64,000 nucleotides of DNA from Cricetomys ansorgei (GCA_026225945.1 JAMJFZ010001133.1:14242001-14306000); one strand, 5' to 3'. Positions 1-12,788 are shown, numbered from the stretch's first letter. Numbers and translations are program-made. The notes: generated by a model not told the origin, from the sequence alone.

Positions 1-1158
1 GGTATCAACATTTATTTCAGAGACCCAGCATCAAAATCTAGCATTTTCATTACAACTAAAATAAACACAAAGGAAGGCGAGGCCTAGGCTGACAGATGAA
101 ATAAGAAGGAATATTTGTTTGGATACATGATTGTATGGATACAAGAAAAGAAATTTGTCTTTCTACCTGGATGTGAGGGTCTACATGTGAAGGTACAGAG
201 CAAAAGACCTGTACACACAAAGGAGGACAGCTGTAGTTTGAAGTATAGAAGCTTCATCAATAATATTTATGTGTATATGATAAGTCAAAAACTAAAAACC
301 ATTGTAACATGAAATGACATGTTTGATAAAAATAACTCCATCAAAAATCAGGTAAATTTTTTATACACAAAATAGAAGACATCCTAAATAATTAAAAAGG
401 TGAAACAAACACGTGAACAGTTTAACAAGAATGTCAATGTAACTACATGAAAATGCTTATTTTGTGGTGAAAAACTGATGAGTTAATGCACATAAAAATA
501 CAGATGAATGTATTATCACCTATTAAGATGTAGCAAAAAACTACACAAAAATATTATGGTGCCTAAAAAATAGAAAACAAAATCTTACAGTCATAAGGTC
601 CCTGTTTTACAGCAAAGAGGAGACTACATATCAGCAGAAAACCATCTTTTCAAATAAATAGGTTAGCTAGACACAAGTGCAAGTACTGAGCAACTGCATT
701 CCAGTAAACCCACTGTAGACAAGACATAAGTCAAGAACACATTAAATTCACCTAATCTCCTAGAACCTTAGCTTAGCAACATGGCACATTTCAAATCCTG
801 CCTTTTTCCTCTCAAACATGAGTCACTGCAAGTTGTAGCTCATGGTCAATCTTTGTCAAACTAGCATGAATAAAATCTTCTTGAGTTTTCTTGAGACAGA
901 CTTAGAGTCTCAACATGTATTTGTTCAGCTTCAGCCTGAACAGACCTGAGAGATAATTTTTCTCATTTCTACTTCCATTCACAATTTCTAAATTCCATGC
1001 CAATACTGATATTCTAAGCATAAAATAAAATGTTTTGTAATTATCAAACAATATTACTACTGTATAATCAAAGGGTAACTTAAGAAAATATGATGAGTGA
1101 TTGTCAACTGTCCAGTGACAATAGCTACACACAAGAGCCATCAATATATATCACTTAC
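1..1158 (-). other. Nbea: Nbea intron, downstream of window exon 10
   Basis: AT-rich intron beginning with GTAAGTG at 1158. Two short open frames (115-312, 902-1144) have no recognisable content. No repeat was identified with confidence. Confidence 0.85.
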
Positions 1159-1267
1159 CTTTTCAAGTAAGTAGCCAATGACTAAAAAGCCTTTTCCACC
1201 CAGCATCTGTTCTTGCATGGCTACTGAACTTTTAAGTAATTCAACGAGGAATGCCAAAAGAGTAGCA
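1159..1267 (-). CDS. Nbea: Nbea window exon 10: helical solenoid, last exon in the window
   Basis: 109 bases. One base completes the split Cys, followed by 36 codons ending in phase 0. The acceptor is ttacacacag before TGCTACTC and the donor is GTAAGTG after GAAAAG. The peptide reads ATLLAFLVELLKSSVAMQEQ, then MLGGKGFLVIGYLLEK. Amphipathic helices continue the solenoid. The block is too short and too phase-shifted to stand out as a long open frame, and I identified it from homology and splice sites. The next exon (SSRVHI... in the family) is not in the window. Confidence 0.95.
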
Positions 1268-4200
1268 CTGTGTGTAAAGTACAGATAATTTCATTTTGTA
1301 GTCATTAAATGTGTATTATAAACATAATGCTCCATTTCAGTAATTTGTTATGCCAAATAGTTAACAACAAATATTCAAATAAATTTCTATTTTGTTAAAA
1401 ATGCTATATGGCTTTTATTATACAAACATGTATTTTCCCTCAAGTAAGAGAAGATGTGACTACTTTTACCCTCAAATTAAAAACCATTAACTAAAAAATA
1501 ACTGTGTAATTTATATTCTAGTTAAGCATAAAATATATCTATACATATATAAAACATATTTCCTACTTTAAGTGAACCTGACATAAGGAACATATCACTA
1601 TTCTATAAAATATATACTATCATAATATTGTATTTAAAAACAGGCTATCAAAATTTTTAAATATGTAGAGAAAATGGTTTGTGAAAATCATAGCTGTTCT
1701 TAAATCAACTTATTTTAGAAATACTGTTCATAAGCACTTATTTGATTTATAAAAAACATCTAGAGAAATGTTACATACCACTAATGTCCACACATGCCCT
1801 CAGAAAAGTTCATGAGAGCAAAGAAGAAATGATTCATGTATTATAGAAATGAGAAGCTGCTAAAATTAAGTATATAGGCACATAAACATATAAAATCAGA
1901 CAACGATAAAGTTAAGCACCAGATAAAGTTAAGCACTTGGTATGTACACTGAATGAGTAAATGAGGAAACAAAAGGAAAGTGATTGAAATGAATTAAGCT
2001 TTGATAATGTATTTCTTCACAACTTATATTTTCAACCAGCAGCACTGACACATGAATGAAAATATACACCCTTCATTATGTGTGCTTAATGCAGTTATAA
2101 AATTGTCATATGCTAGACTTTATCAGGAACTGAAATAATATCTGAAATGTTTTATAATACACCCTAAATCACCTATTTATAATAAACGCAGCAGTACTCA
2201 TTCTTAAAAGTATTTAAGAAAATTGGATAATAAGAAAAGCTCAATGATTATTAAAGAAATCTAGTTAATTGGATTTTGACTTACTATAGCTCTCCTGGTT
2301 TCAAAAGGATTGATAACACACTTCTCCAGAAATTTGGCTTTTTTTGTTGTTGTTTTTAGTTTGTTTTTTTTTCTCATAACAAGAACCAACAGCAAAATGA
2401 TCATTACCATTATTATAAAAATCAATGGTTGAGCAAACTACCTGATATTCCAAAAAATATACTACCCAGAAATAAAGTATTTCATTATAGGAAATTAAAG
2501 CTCAATCACAGTAGCTAGCCCTACATCCTTAAACCACACACACACAAATTATAATTAATATTGCCAACCAGTGATACTATTTTTACTTTGTCCTTCAGCC
2601 AGAGGTGGGTATTTCTAAGAAAAACACAACTAGCAAGGAATCTTTTTGGGATTCTGTAAAGAAGCTATTAAGCAATCTTATCTATTTTAAATGAATTGGG
2701 TAAATAGTCAAGTCCATTTCACAAATAACTGCTTAAATCCACTATTAAATATAACACTCCTGTCCAAATGTTCAAAATAAAGAAAGTTACTACATAGACA
2801 TTCCACAATTTCCAAACCTATTCATGGAATTTCACCTACGCATAAATTAGGGGAATGGGTTCCTAAGCAACTGTCAAAAGGGAAGACTCAAGTCTACCTC
2901 ACAAATGGTCCCTATGATACATTAAGAAAAAGCAGAAAGTATTCTTCAAGAAAGTCACACACATATGCAGAACCACATAAAATTACAAGGATGCCGTGGA
3001 CTTTTATAAATCTTTTATATCACAGATATATCCATTTGTAGTCATATAATGTGTGAACTCGGACCTCTAAATAGAGTGGCACTCCAGTGCAAAAGCAGAA
3101 GGATACATTTGTTATAATTCCAAAATCTGAACACAAGATCATGCTGTCCATAAAAAAATTGATTCCACTTTGGTATTACCCATGACAACAAAAAACTCAA
3201 ATGTATTTACTACCAAAGTATTTTTAATTTATACCTAAAACCAAATGCAATAATAGTACCACATCTTTTTTTTTTAAATCTTAAAAATAAGGTATTTTTG
3301 ACATGGTGGACTTTATAGTAATAGATGGCCATCTTCGAAGAGGTACAATTTCAAACATAATTTAACAAACTTACCAGTAACTAAAATGCATCGGATTGCT
3401 GCAGGGCTCACAATAAACTTGCAAAATTCTGTGTACTGCCATACAAAATTTCTCTCCATTCTTGCCTATTTCCAACTCCCCTAGATACAAAGGCAAATAT
3501 AAAGGATACTTCAGCCCATTCCTATATCTCCTGCATTCCACTTCCTGTCTAGAACACATCAGTTCAGGTGTAGAGGGTCAAAACATAATGGCTAAGCTAA
3601 AAGGCAAGCAGCTCTGTCAGCCAAAACTAACACAACATAGAACACACTTGTGCAAAGTACAGCCGCAGCCAGGAACAGACTGTCAGAGGTTCCCTGGCAG
3701 ATGAGAGGGTCTTAACTATCATGCAGTGATATTAAATTGTTAACTTTTTCAATTAAAAGTACTGTAATGCATTTTTTAAAGTAACACTCCTACTTCAAAA
3801 ATGGTTAATGATTTTATGTCCTGTCTTCTTTGATGGAAAATGATGCTAATAATCAATTGTGGAACCTTTTCTCTCGAAAATGTAATTACCATCTTCCAAT
3901 TCTTAATAGCTTCAATTAAGTTAGCAAATAATATTCATGTATCATTATTTATGAGGGCTAAATGTCAAGGGTGGAAGAAGTAGCATGATACCAATAACAA
4001 CTCAGGGAAGTTTTCACCAGGGCCTGCTCACCATCTTAGAAAATAATACAACAGTCTTGATCAACATATGAGAATATTTAGTTATATATATAGTAATAAA
4101 TAATTTTAAATGAAAATATATACAGTATATTTTTCATTCCATTAAAATGAATGTTAATACAGATTGGTTTATTTCCATTGTTTTTTCCATTTAGTGTTTC

Positions 4201-4585
4201 AAAGTAACTAATGTAGACTATTTGTTGATGGAATCAAAAAAGTCTTATTATCTTTGGGTCCTTTTAGTATTCAGATACACAAGATATCACAAAGATCTGC
4301 TGCCTTTGTAAATTAAGAGATATGAATAGATGATCTATGAACACTTCTAAAGCCATCTCATATAAAATAGAATCTGGATATTTGATTTGTTTTATATTAA
4401 AACAAACAAGATATCATACCTTAGTTAGCTTTCAAAATAAACATCTCTTTATTAAGAAGAATGTAACTAACTATGAAAAATTGAAAGATTTTTACTGAGG
4501 CCCAACACTTCTTCTCCATCTTTAAAATGGTGTATTTAAATATCTTTAAAGCCTACAGGTAAAATAAGTGTCTAAATAAACTCAG

Positions 4586-4647
4586 AAGTAGATTAAGTCC
4601 CAAGTAAGATATAAAAAAGTAGATTAAGTCCCAAGTAAGATATAAAA
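4586..4647. repeat. Perfect 31-bp tandem duplication
   Basis: Two identical 31-base units, starting aagtagattaagtcccaagt and ending in ataaaa, sit head to tail at 4586-4616 and 4617-4647. Confidence 0.95.
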
Positions 4648-4803
4648 TATCCTTAGGAGTAAAACTTTTGAAATTTTCAGTTTTCATCTCTTTAAGTTGA
4701 ATATTAAAGTACAGGAAAATCTTCCAGAGATTATTAAAATTATATAAAACACCTACTACACCATAGATTCTATGCTATTTTTGTCACCCTCGTATAGACT
4801 TAT

Positions 4804-5030
4804 ATTCAGCTACTTGGGAGGCCAAACCAAGATGACTATTCTGTGCGGTATGCAGAGAAAGTTCAAGGCTGACAAAAAAGCTTTGTGAGACCTTGTCACT
4901 AACTTAAAGCAGGGGTATTGGGGGTGGGGGTGGGGGCTCCAGGGATACAGGTAAATGGAGAAATGTTTGCCTACCATACATAAGGCTATAGATCTAATTC
5001 CTAGTACTTAAAAAAAGATTTTTTAATAAA
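4804..5030 (+). mobile_element. B4-type SINE (B1-like plus ID-like halves)
   Basis: The left half has the B1-like gctacttgggaggccaaacc. The right half has the ID-like gtttgcctaccatacataag and gatctaattcctagtac, followed by an A-rich tail. The G-rich tract 4912-4936 lies at the junction. Confidence 0.6.
4912..4936 (+). repeat. G-rich tract, quadruplex-capable
   Basis: Four G runs of 4, 5, 5 and 5 separated by TATT, T and T. Confidence 0.85.
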
Positions 5031-5589
5031 AGAATCAGTATTTCAGAAAAGTTAACCTCCTTCACGGTTGAAAACGAAAAGCTTTAAACCAAAAGTTTCT
5101 AAGTGCAGGTATAGTTAGCAGTTTTTGAACATGGTGTTCCTACAGACATAAACTCAAAGACCACTGAGTATGCAAGGAAACACTGACACAGGCGATGTCA
5201 TCTTCCTCAGTGTGCACAGTAGCTCCATGCCAGCAGGAAACTGCTTAAGGAAAACAGCAAATGCAACACCAGTAAATGGAGGGATAGACAGAGAGCATGA
5301 GTAGGGGCTCAGGAAGTCAACTAAGGGTATCTTTTGCTGTGAAGTCTCTGCTCATTAACTTCAGTGTTTTCCTTCAGGTAATTTATATGTGCAACTGATA
5401 CCACTGTTGTCCATACTTAAGAAATTCTTCAGTGGCTTTCTAAAACTCAAGTCACTAAGCATTTATAGCTTCCTTTGTTACAGATCGTGAGTTTCAATAT
5501 CCTGTATCTGATAGATACAAAAAAAAATTTAAAGTATAAAATTTTACTATTTAGATGTAGCAATGGAAAAAATGTTAAATGTATACATT

Positions 5590-5790
5590 GCCTGGAGAGA
5601 TGGCTCATCTGTGGAGAGCACTGGTGTTCCTGCAGAGAACCAGGGTTTGGTTCCCACACCCATATGGTGGCTCATTTGTATCTCCAGTTCCAGGGGTTTT
5701 GGTGCCTTCTTCTGGCCTCTATGGACACCCACAAATTAAAATGCCGTTTTGCTCGTCCTGCTTTGGACTCACACCAACTCAACACCTGTA
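5590..5790 (+). mobile_element. B2/B3-type SINE
   Basis: gcctggagagatggctcatc, ggtttggttcccacacccat and a gccttcttctggcctctatg piece match the tRNA-derived B2/B3 consensus. The four short open frames found across both strands here are by-products of the SINE. Confidence 0.85.
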
Positions 5791-6127
5791 ATGTAGCATG
5801 AACTCTGTCGATACAGCTCTGATTTTTTTAAGAAAGTCATATAAGTGGAATAAGAATGTGATACTCCAAGGTTCTCTTCTAGAGTATCCCCTCAAGAGAT
5901 ACTAGGGTTATAGCATGTCAATGTGAATAAGGCCACTATAAATATACATAGGGAACTTCATGTGTGAGCAGTTTCTATTCTTTTCTCATAAATAAAACCA
6001 AAGAGTAGTAAGATACATGTACACGGCTGACTTTATAAAGAACTATCAAACTATATTCCACCTGGCAATCTCACTGGTACTGGGTGCCAGCTGTGTGGCA
6101 CATTACTTCCAACATAAGCAGCATGAG

Positions 6128-6155
6128 TTTTTTGTTTTGTTTTGTTTTGTTTTTA
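6128..6155 (+). repeat. (TTTTG)n tract, followed by a 17-bp tandem duplication
   Basis: A pentanucleotide run, then actggtaaagttttaaa twice at about 6156-6190. Confidence 0.85.
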
Positions 6156-6434
6156 ACTGGTAAAGTTTTAAAACTGGTAAAGTTTTAAACCACTCAACTA
6201 TCTAATAGTGGTAGGCCCCTATCAGCTAATCATGTTGAAAACCCTGAGCTATTCTGACACATTTATCTTACTAATGTGTCTACTTAAAAGGGTTTCTTTG
6301 ATTGTTTTTTTTTAAATTAGATGTTTATATTTGAGAATTAAGAGTGCTTTGTATACACTTGAAATAAACCTTTCTTCAAATAAGAAACTGGCTACTATCT
6401 TTTTTCAATCTGTAGCATGTCTTTTCATTACATT

Positions 6435-8110
6435 TCTTTTTATTATTTGAGAATCCTATATATGCATATAATGTGCTTTGATCAATTTCTTTCCCTCCAA
6501 CAGTTCCACCCAAATTTCATATGTTCTTTTCTTTAAACCCACCAAATCCACTTAGTGCTGGCAGTATATGCATGGATGTGGGACCATCTGCTGAAGCATG
6601 GGTGGCCTCTCAAGGGCAATGTCCTTAAACTGACTTTCTCCCAGCAGGAATCCTCTTCCAATAGCTTCTCAGCTGAGGGTGGATCTTCATGATCACCTCC
6701 CCCTTCCGTGCTGGGATTTTTTTCTGTCTTTATTTTGCACAGGTCTTATGCATGCTGTCACAATTACTGTTAGTTCACATGTGCAGCTCCCTCACTGGGC
6801 TCAGGAAACAGTTTCATTGTAGTCATTCACTATCTCTGGCACTTAACAATCTTTCTACCTGTCTTCCTGATGATTCCAAAGCCCTAGGAGAAGTGGATGT
6901 GATATGGAAATGTTCCATTTAGAGCTGAGCACTTAGCAGTCTCTTATTTTCATTTTGACTAGCTGTGGGTCTGTGTTAATTGCCATTTACTGAAGTAAGC
7001 AGCTTGTCTGATGTGGATTGAGAGGTACACTAGTCTATGAGTATAATGATAAGTATCTAAGAGTCACTTTAATAGTATGTCCATTCCTCTTTGTCCATGT
7101 TCTCCCCTAGGGCCTAGATATACTTAGCCAAAAGTCCTTGACCCTATTAACAAGTGCCATGCATGAGCTCCATCTTTTGGAGTAGGTCTAAAATCAAATC
7201 AGGAAGTGATTGGTTATTCACATTTGTGTCCCTATTGGACCAGTGGACATATGTTGCCTGTTAAGGAACTATTATGTCTAGAGATTTATTAGTAATGACA
7301 CATGAGACAAAGTTAATAGAACAAGCCAGACAGACCTCAGGAGAGCTACGACCAAACATGTTCCAGCTCCTCCAGCTAACTCCAACTCCTCTGCTCCTCC
7401 TGACTGTTTATTATCTTAAAAGCTCTTCCTTGTTCTCTCTTAGCAATCTATTTGCATGATCAAAGAGACATAAAGGTTTACTCCTCCCAAACCTTTGGCT
7501 GTAGGGACATGTCCAAGTCTATAGTGGGGTGTCACCAAAACAAAAGGAGCTAGGCCCCACCCATCTGAGTTATGTCCACTTTTATAGTGGGGAAACTGCA
7601 CAGCAATAGGGGAGACCAGCCCATACCTAATAAGGACTCTGGTCTGGTAGAGCATCTGAATGAGTGCTTCATCAGTAACTATTTACATTAAACTAAGAGG
7701 AAGTAACTCTCATTTACATGATAACACAGGATGGCTCAGTCATAGAAATCACATCTTGCTAGGTTTCAAGCAGTCAGTGCAATGAATCTTTAGTAAACAT
7801 AGTATCTGGAGATAAGTTCAAATATACCATAACATCTGCCCAGTCAGTTGTGGAAGCTGCAGGGTTCACAGCTGGGTAAGACATCATCACTTTTCCTCTC
7901 TAGTAGTAGATATTACACTTTCCAGCATTATAAGCTAGCCAGTAGGGAAACTGAATGAGGATTGGTCTGATTTGTTCATGTTGTATAGTATATGGTGTCC
8001 TTAATAATAGGGCTTTTCCACCAAGTTTTGGAAGGTAACCAAGAGCAAAGCAATGACCTGTAATGTTGGGGGCCAGGGGGCAATGAGAACACACTGATCA
8101 CCAATTCCAA
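6435..8110 (-). mobile_element. L1 3' UTR fragment, interrupted by an LTR
   Basis: The reverse complement of 6900-7110 matches the L1 3' UTR segment seen at 25390-25580 (gactcctaatga..., then the gggaacaaatacagagaccc region). The rest of the 3' UTR resumes at 7841-8110. The break is an LTR at 7259-7834. It is the only L1 in the window that lies in the same sense as Nbea. Confidence 0.75.
7259..7834 (-). mobile_element. Solo LTR (ERV2/ERVK-like) nested in an L1
   Basis: 576 bases with ends TGTTAAGG and CCATAACA, that is TGTTA...TAACA inverted ends. Flanking six-base sites gttgcc and tctgcc share four of six bases, and the L1 continues on both sides. On the minus strand, AATAAA-type signals lie toward the lower-coordinate end, giving a minus orientation. 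There are no coding parts. The family is not assigned. Confidence 0.65.
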
Positions 8111-8319
8111 AAAAGGTAAAGAGGTAACTCATTCCTTACACTAGGGATTTTATTTGATATTTATGTTGTCTGGAAGAGGCACTGCTCCCTCATTATAAGG
8201 TAATTCCATTAAACATTTAAAACATTTTAAACACTTAAAACATTAAAATATATGTGTACATTTTAGCAAGCTTTACAGAAGTAAAAAGTCTTTTCTAATT
8301 CTTTGTTTCTTCTTTTTCT

Positions 8320-8432
8320 TTCTTTCTTTTTTTTTTTTTTCCTGTTTTTTGAGATAGGACAGCCTTGGCTATCCTGGAACTCACTCTGTAGACCAGACTG
8401 ACCTTGAATTCAGAGATCCACCTGCATCTATA
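8320..8432 (-). mobile_element. B1 SINE
   Basis: A T-rich tail at 8325-8340, then gcctcgaact-type text (tggaactcactctgtagacc, gaattcagagatccacctgc) identifies a reversed B1 that is 5' truncated. Confidence 0.85.
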
Positions 8433-8499
8433 GAAATAAGTGAGGAGGTTCCTCAAAAAGCTAGTACTAGACCTACTGCACTGTCCATGTATATACCAC

Positions 8500-8874
8500 T
8501 GTGGTAGTTTAAATGAGAATGACCCACATAAGCTCATATATGTGAATTCTTACTCATTTCGGAGTGGTACTATTTGAAAGAAATTAAGAGGTATGGCCTT
8601 GTTGGATGAAGTGTGTCAGTGGAGTCAGCTTTGAGGCTGCAAAAGCCCATACCAGGCATAGTGTCACTCTCTTCTTGCTGCTTGAGGATCAGGATATAGC
8701 ACTCTCAGTTACTTCTCCAGCATCATGTTTGCCTCTATGTGGCCATGCTCCCTGCCATGAAGATAATGGACTAAATCTCTGAAACTGTAAGCAAGCCCCA
8801 GTTAAATGCTATCTTTTATAAGAATTGCAATGGTCATAGTGCCTTTTCAGAGCAATAAAACACTGACTAAGACA
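8500..8874 (+). mobile_element. MaLR-type solo LTR (ORR1-like)
   Basis: It begins TGTGGTAGTTTAAATGAG and ends CACTGACTAAGACA, with internal ggccttgttgga and ctgtaagcaagcccc motifs common to rodent ERVL-MaLR LTRs. The flanking five bases are accac on the left and atcac on the right, consistent with a diverged 5-bp duplication. The subfamily is from memory and may be off. Confidence 0.75.
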
Positions 8875-8884
8875 ATCACCTTGG

Positions 8885-9170
8885 ACATATACTCAATAGA
8901 CACTCTATAAAACTACAAAGATATTAGTTCATCCATGTTTATTCCTGTTAGTGTTCACAATAGCCAGGAAACGGAAATAGTCTAGATGTCCATTAACTAA
9001 TGGATAATGAAACTGTGGTGCATTTCCACAATGGAATATTATTATTCAGCTAGTTACGAAAAATGAAATCATGACATTTGCAGAGAACCCAAGATTGGTT
9101 CAAGGATCTGGAAAACATGCTACTGAGTAAGGTAACCCATGTTTAAAATTAATTCTGGATTTTACTGAAA
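8885..9170 (+). mobile_element. L1 ORF2 3' fragment
   Basis: It contains the familiar ORF2-end text gttcacaatagccaggaaac, a gatgtccattaactaatgg piece, then a cacaatggaatattattatt piece. It is degraded, antisense to Nbea, and lies directly after the MaLR LTR. Confidence 0.8.
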
Positions 9171-9238
9171 TATGTGTCCTTTTTTATAGCTTTGTAATAA
9201 GTCCTAAAGTCAGCTAATTAAAGTTCCCTCTGTCTCAT

Positions 9239-9810
9239 TGAGAAGACAAGGCTGGCTCCATTTTGGGCCTCCTAGAAACTCCTAGCTTCCGTCTTAGGCC
9301 TGACCTGGACCAACCCTGAGAGGTCATCAATTCCAGAAACAAGCCATAAAAATTCCCCCACCAGAAGGGCAACCAGAGGGTAACCGTACGAATGCAGGAA
9401 GTCCTTATCTCAAGGCCAGACATCCCCACATGCCAGGAGGTACATGAGTGCCATATTTTAAGCAATCGGTGACCCCACAAACCAGGAGGGAGGTACATGA
9501 GTGTCTTACCCTGAGGTTAAACATTTGTGTCACAAGAATGTGAATTGTTGGCCAGCCAGGTCTGAGTTCCAAAACCAACCCATGTGATAGTCTCTCTATC
9601 CACCAATTATGTTCCCAATTAACTCACCTTCACTGAAATCCCCCTTTTAAACCTATAAAAAGGCCTGCTTGCCTTTACCCTGGGTTGCCATTTTAACAAG
9701 TGGCTGACCCCTACTCATAGGTTTTTTTTCTTTCAAGAAATAAACGCACCCTTGCTGATTGCATATGTGACTGGTGGTCTCTTGTGTGGCAATTTTGGAC
9801 TTAATTATCA
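9239..9810 (+). mobile_element. Solo LTR, gammaretrovirus-like (copy 1 of a pair)
   Basis: Starts TGAGAAGACAAGG. It has a TATA-like cctataaaaagg near 9655, the polyadenylation signal AATAAA at 9739-9744, and a U5 with ctggtggtctcttgtgtggc then ttttggactt. The same order (ccattttg near the start, AATAAA, tggtctcc, ttttggactca) is found in the LTR at 61461-62035, so both belong to one family. The 3' limit is uncertain by 20 bases. Confidence 0.65.
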
Positions 9811-10115
9811 CTGTGTTGCAAATGTAGGTTAGGAACCCTAGTTATTTTGTCTTCTCACATATATTTTAGATTCACCTTTTTTACAACAATGGATATATTC
9901 AGAGATTCTGACTGGTGTTCCAGTAAATCTATATAACAATTTAATGTTGCTTTTACTTTGCTTAGTGGTCCTATCCAGGAAACTTTGATAAATCACCACT
10001 TACTTAAATACTGAATTTCTTTTATTAGCTATTTGGAGTTATCAGCACACAAATCCTATATACATTTCATGCAATTTATACTTAAACAGTTAAATTTTTA
10101 AATATTCTTTAAAAA

Positions 10116-10250
10116 TCTCTCTCTCTCCCTCTCTCTCTCTCTTTCCATCTCTCCATCTCTCTATCTCCTCTCCCCTCTCTCTGTGTCTGTCTGTCTGTCT
10201 GCCTGTTTGCCTGCCTGCCTTTCTCACTGTGTGTATATATGTATGTGTAT
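10116..10250. repeat. CT-rich and (TCTG)n microsatellite block
   Basis: A long polypyrimidine run grades into ctgtctgtctgtctgcctg units and then a short TG/TA run. Confidence 0.9.
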
Positions 10251-10412
10251 AGGGGTACCTTCAGGACCAAAAGCACTGGTTCATTTCAGCTGAAGTTATA
10301 CATGGTTGGTAACCACTTGGTGCGGGTTTTAGAAGCAAATTTAAGTTCTCAGGTACTCTACAAAAGCAGTATGTCCTTCTAAGCATTAAGCTATCTCTCT
10401 AGCCTCTGAAAA
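10250..10412 (-). mobile_element. B2/B3-type SINE
   Basis: Reversed consensus words gttctcaggtactctacaaa, gcattaagctatctctctag and ggttggtaaccacttgg are present. It abuts the CT-rich microsatellite. Confidence 0.7.
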
Positions 10413-12737
10413 CATTCTTGAAAGTATTTTTTTAATTAGATGTCCTACAGCACATTTTTTAATATAGAGAAAAATAGTTAAATTTTGTCTGACTATATTA
10501 TCTTACCCTCTTGCCAAAGAGTACAAAACTACTAAACTAAAACTGGAATTTCACATATCAATTTCTTCAGAATTTGTACACAGAAATTTTTATCATTTTT
10601 GAAAAATGATAGTTGTAATTTTCTGTTTACAATTCCATAGTTTCCTTGTCTTAATTTACTGGCTAGAGCCCCTAATATAGATCAAGTCCGTATATACAGC
10701 ACACCAGTCAGAAGCTTTAAAAACTTCACAGGCTCACAATATAGAACTCTCCCTTTCTGGGGTCTCATTGACATTTTCTGGCCCTAGAGATATTCTTTTC
10801 ACTTCTCTTTTCAGAAAGCTGATACTTTTATTTTCCTCTCTTCCATGTTTTTGTCTGACTCTTTCTATATCCAGAACTACCAGCAGGAAAACTAAGACAG
10901 TAAAAAATAAAACTAAAAAAAGAAAAAAGAAAAGAAAACTCAGAGATGATTTGTCTCATTGCTCAAAGGGATGCTCCTTCCTTAGGTTGGGCTGCTATAG
11001 TTTGGCTCCATTAGTGCCTCTGCCTTCACTGAGGTGAGACTGATTGCTAGAAGTTAGGACATGAAGGACAGGATGCAGAAAATAAAATTAACAAGTGACT
11101 TCTACAGTAGAAACAGAGGGTTTCGCTAGAGATACAGTCATTCTCGTTCATAGTCTCCTGTTTCTCTCAAAATACCTTCCCCATACCTTCCTTAATTCCA
11201 TGTTTCTAGTGCATTTAGTTCACCCGTGAGTATACAGCAAAGTCACAAACCATAGTGAACACAACACTGGCTTTAAAGTGCCATGAAGTCAGCATTTCTT
11301 ACCCACTCTATCTACTACTGTCTACTTTTGAGAGCTCTCAAATAGTCAATAAATTTTGTCAAATACAAGATTTTCTTCTAGTATTGACAGAAACAGATAA
11401 AATATTCACACTATAGGAATTTTAAATTCTTAATAATATAAGTAAATCTTCAAACTAATATGGTCCAATGTAATCCAATATATGTGATTTTAGTATGCTA
11501 AAAGAAAAGACCTGTGATACATAATATATCACTACATAGTCAAGTGTATACAGTGCCACAGTGTTGATAGTCGTCAGATCCTTTCAAAACACTGAACTAT
11601 AATTCTAACCAAGAACTATGGCAACTCACAAAATTTACCAGGTAAGAAACCAAGTATGTCTGAGATGATGTTAGTTATTACCAATTTCCATGTTGACTTC
11701 CTTCATCTTGTAGAAATAGATTACATTTTCTAGCTCTATTATAGCTAGTCATGTGTCTAAATCAACAAAATAAAAAGTCTCTAGTGGGCTACAAAGACAA
11801 GTCCATGTGTAATTCTCTAATCTCTTTTTTCTCCTAATAAAATAAATATTGGTACTTTGAAATATGTTTGACACTTAAAATTCTAAATCCCTGAATAAAC
11901 TGTATCTGTCCATGTTAACAATGTATCTTTCTTGAAGAAAGCCACCAAATTTCACATATAATTTGACACTGCATTTCCTACCTTAACACAGCATACCTTA
12001 AGAAAAAACAAAACACTATATACTACTATGTACTTCAAAATTTTTTCCCACTAGTTTCTCCTTACTTAATTCTAGTTATCTTCACATTACATATTCCAGT
12101 ATACTTGGTTCTGAAAATTCAGCAACACCAAACTTGTCTCAGTTCTTACAACACTTTGCAGAAATTATTCACAATACCCAGAGACCAAAACTTTAACAAA
12201 CATACACATTGACTTGTGGAGGACACAAAAATAGATTGTTTTAATAATATTGACAATATATGAATGTTGACTCATAAGAACAATGTTCAATATTTATTGT
12301 TTTCCCACACAATTCCCAAACAGCTCTTTTGCTTCAGTAACTTCACCCAGTAGGTATGGACACAAATTATGAAGTACAACCAGACTACAAACCCAAAAAA
12401 TCCTTTTGAATGCCCAACCAATATAAATTGATTTTCCTCTCTGGATTATATCATCTTTACTCAATGTTCCCTATCAACCAATTATTTCAGCTGTAGTCAA
12501 TAAACAAACAAATAAAAAACAAATAAAAAAATCTAACTACTTGGTTAAAAAGAGAAAAGGCAGCACAAACATCCCATTTCAAAAACTTCATGTCACCTTT
12601 ATATAAATGGATTAAAGTTTGTATGAATCACTGGCTACAGATAGTTCTTACATGGGTCATCTGTTAATACATGAATCAAAAAAAAGTTTCACTTTGAGAA
12701 ATCTGCCCAAGTCTCTGAGTTGAAGCTGTATGTCATG

Positions 12738-12754
12738 ACACACACGCACACGCG

Positions 12755-12787
<33 letters not shown>

Positions 12788-12788
12788 G
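12738..12788. repeat. Alternating (CA)n/(CG)n tract
   Basis: About 50 bases of uninterrupted purine-pyrimidine alternation with a central block of seven CG steps flanked by CA repeats. Prone to Z-DNA. Confidence 0.92.

Noticed and set aside
8500..8874. Non-autonomous hAT transposon (first impression for the tggtttgaatga-type repeats)
   Set aside because: The TG...CA ends, polyadenylation-like motif and 5-bp flanks fit MaLR LTRs better, and no inverted terminal repeats are seen.
9239..9810. Complete endogenous provirus
   Set aside because: Only LTR sequence is present. There is no internal region or second LTR next to it, and the sister copy is 52 kb away with unrelated sequence between.
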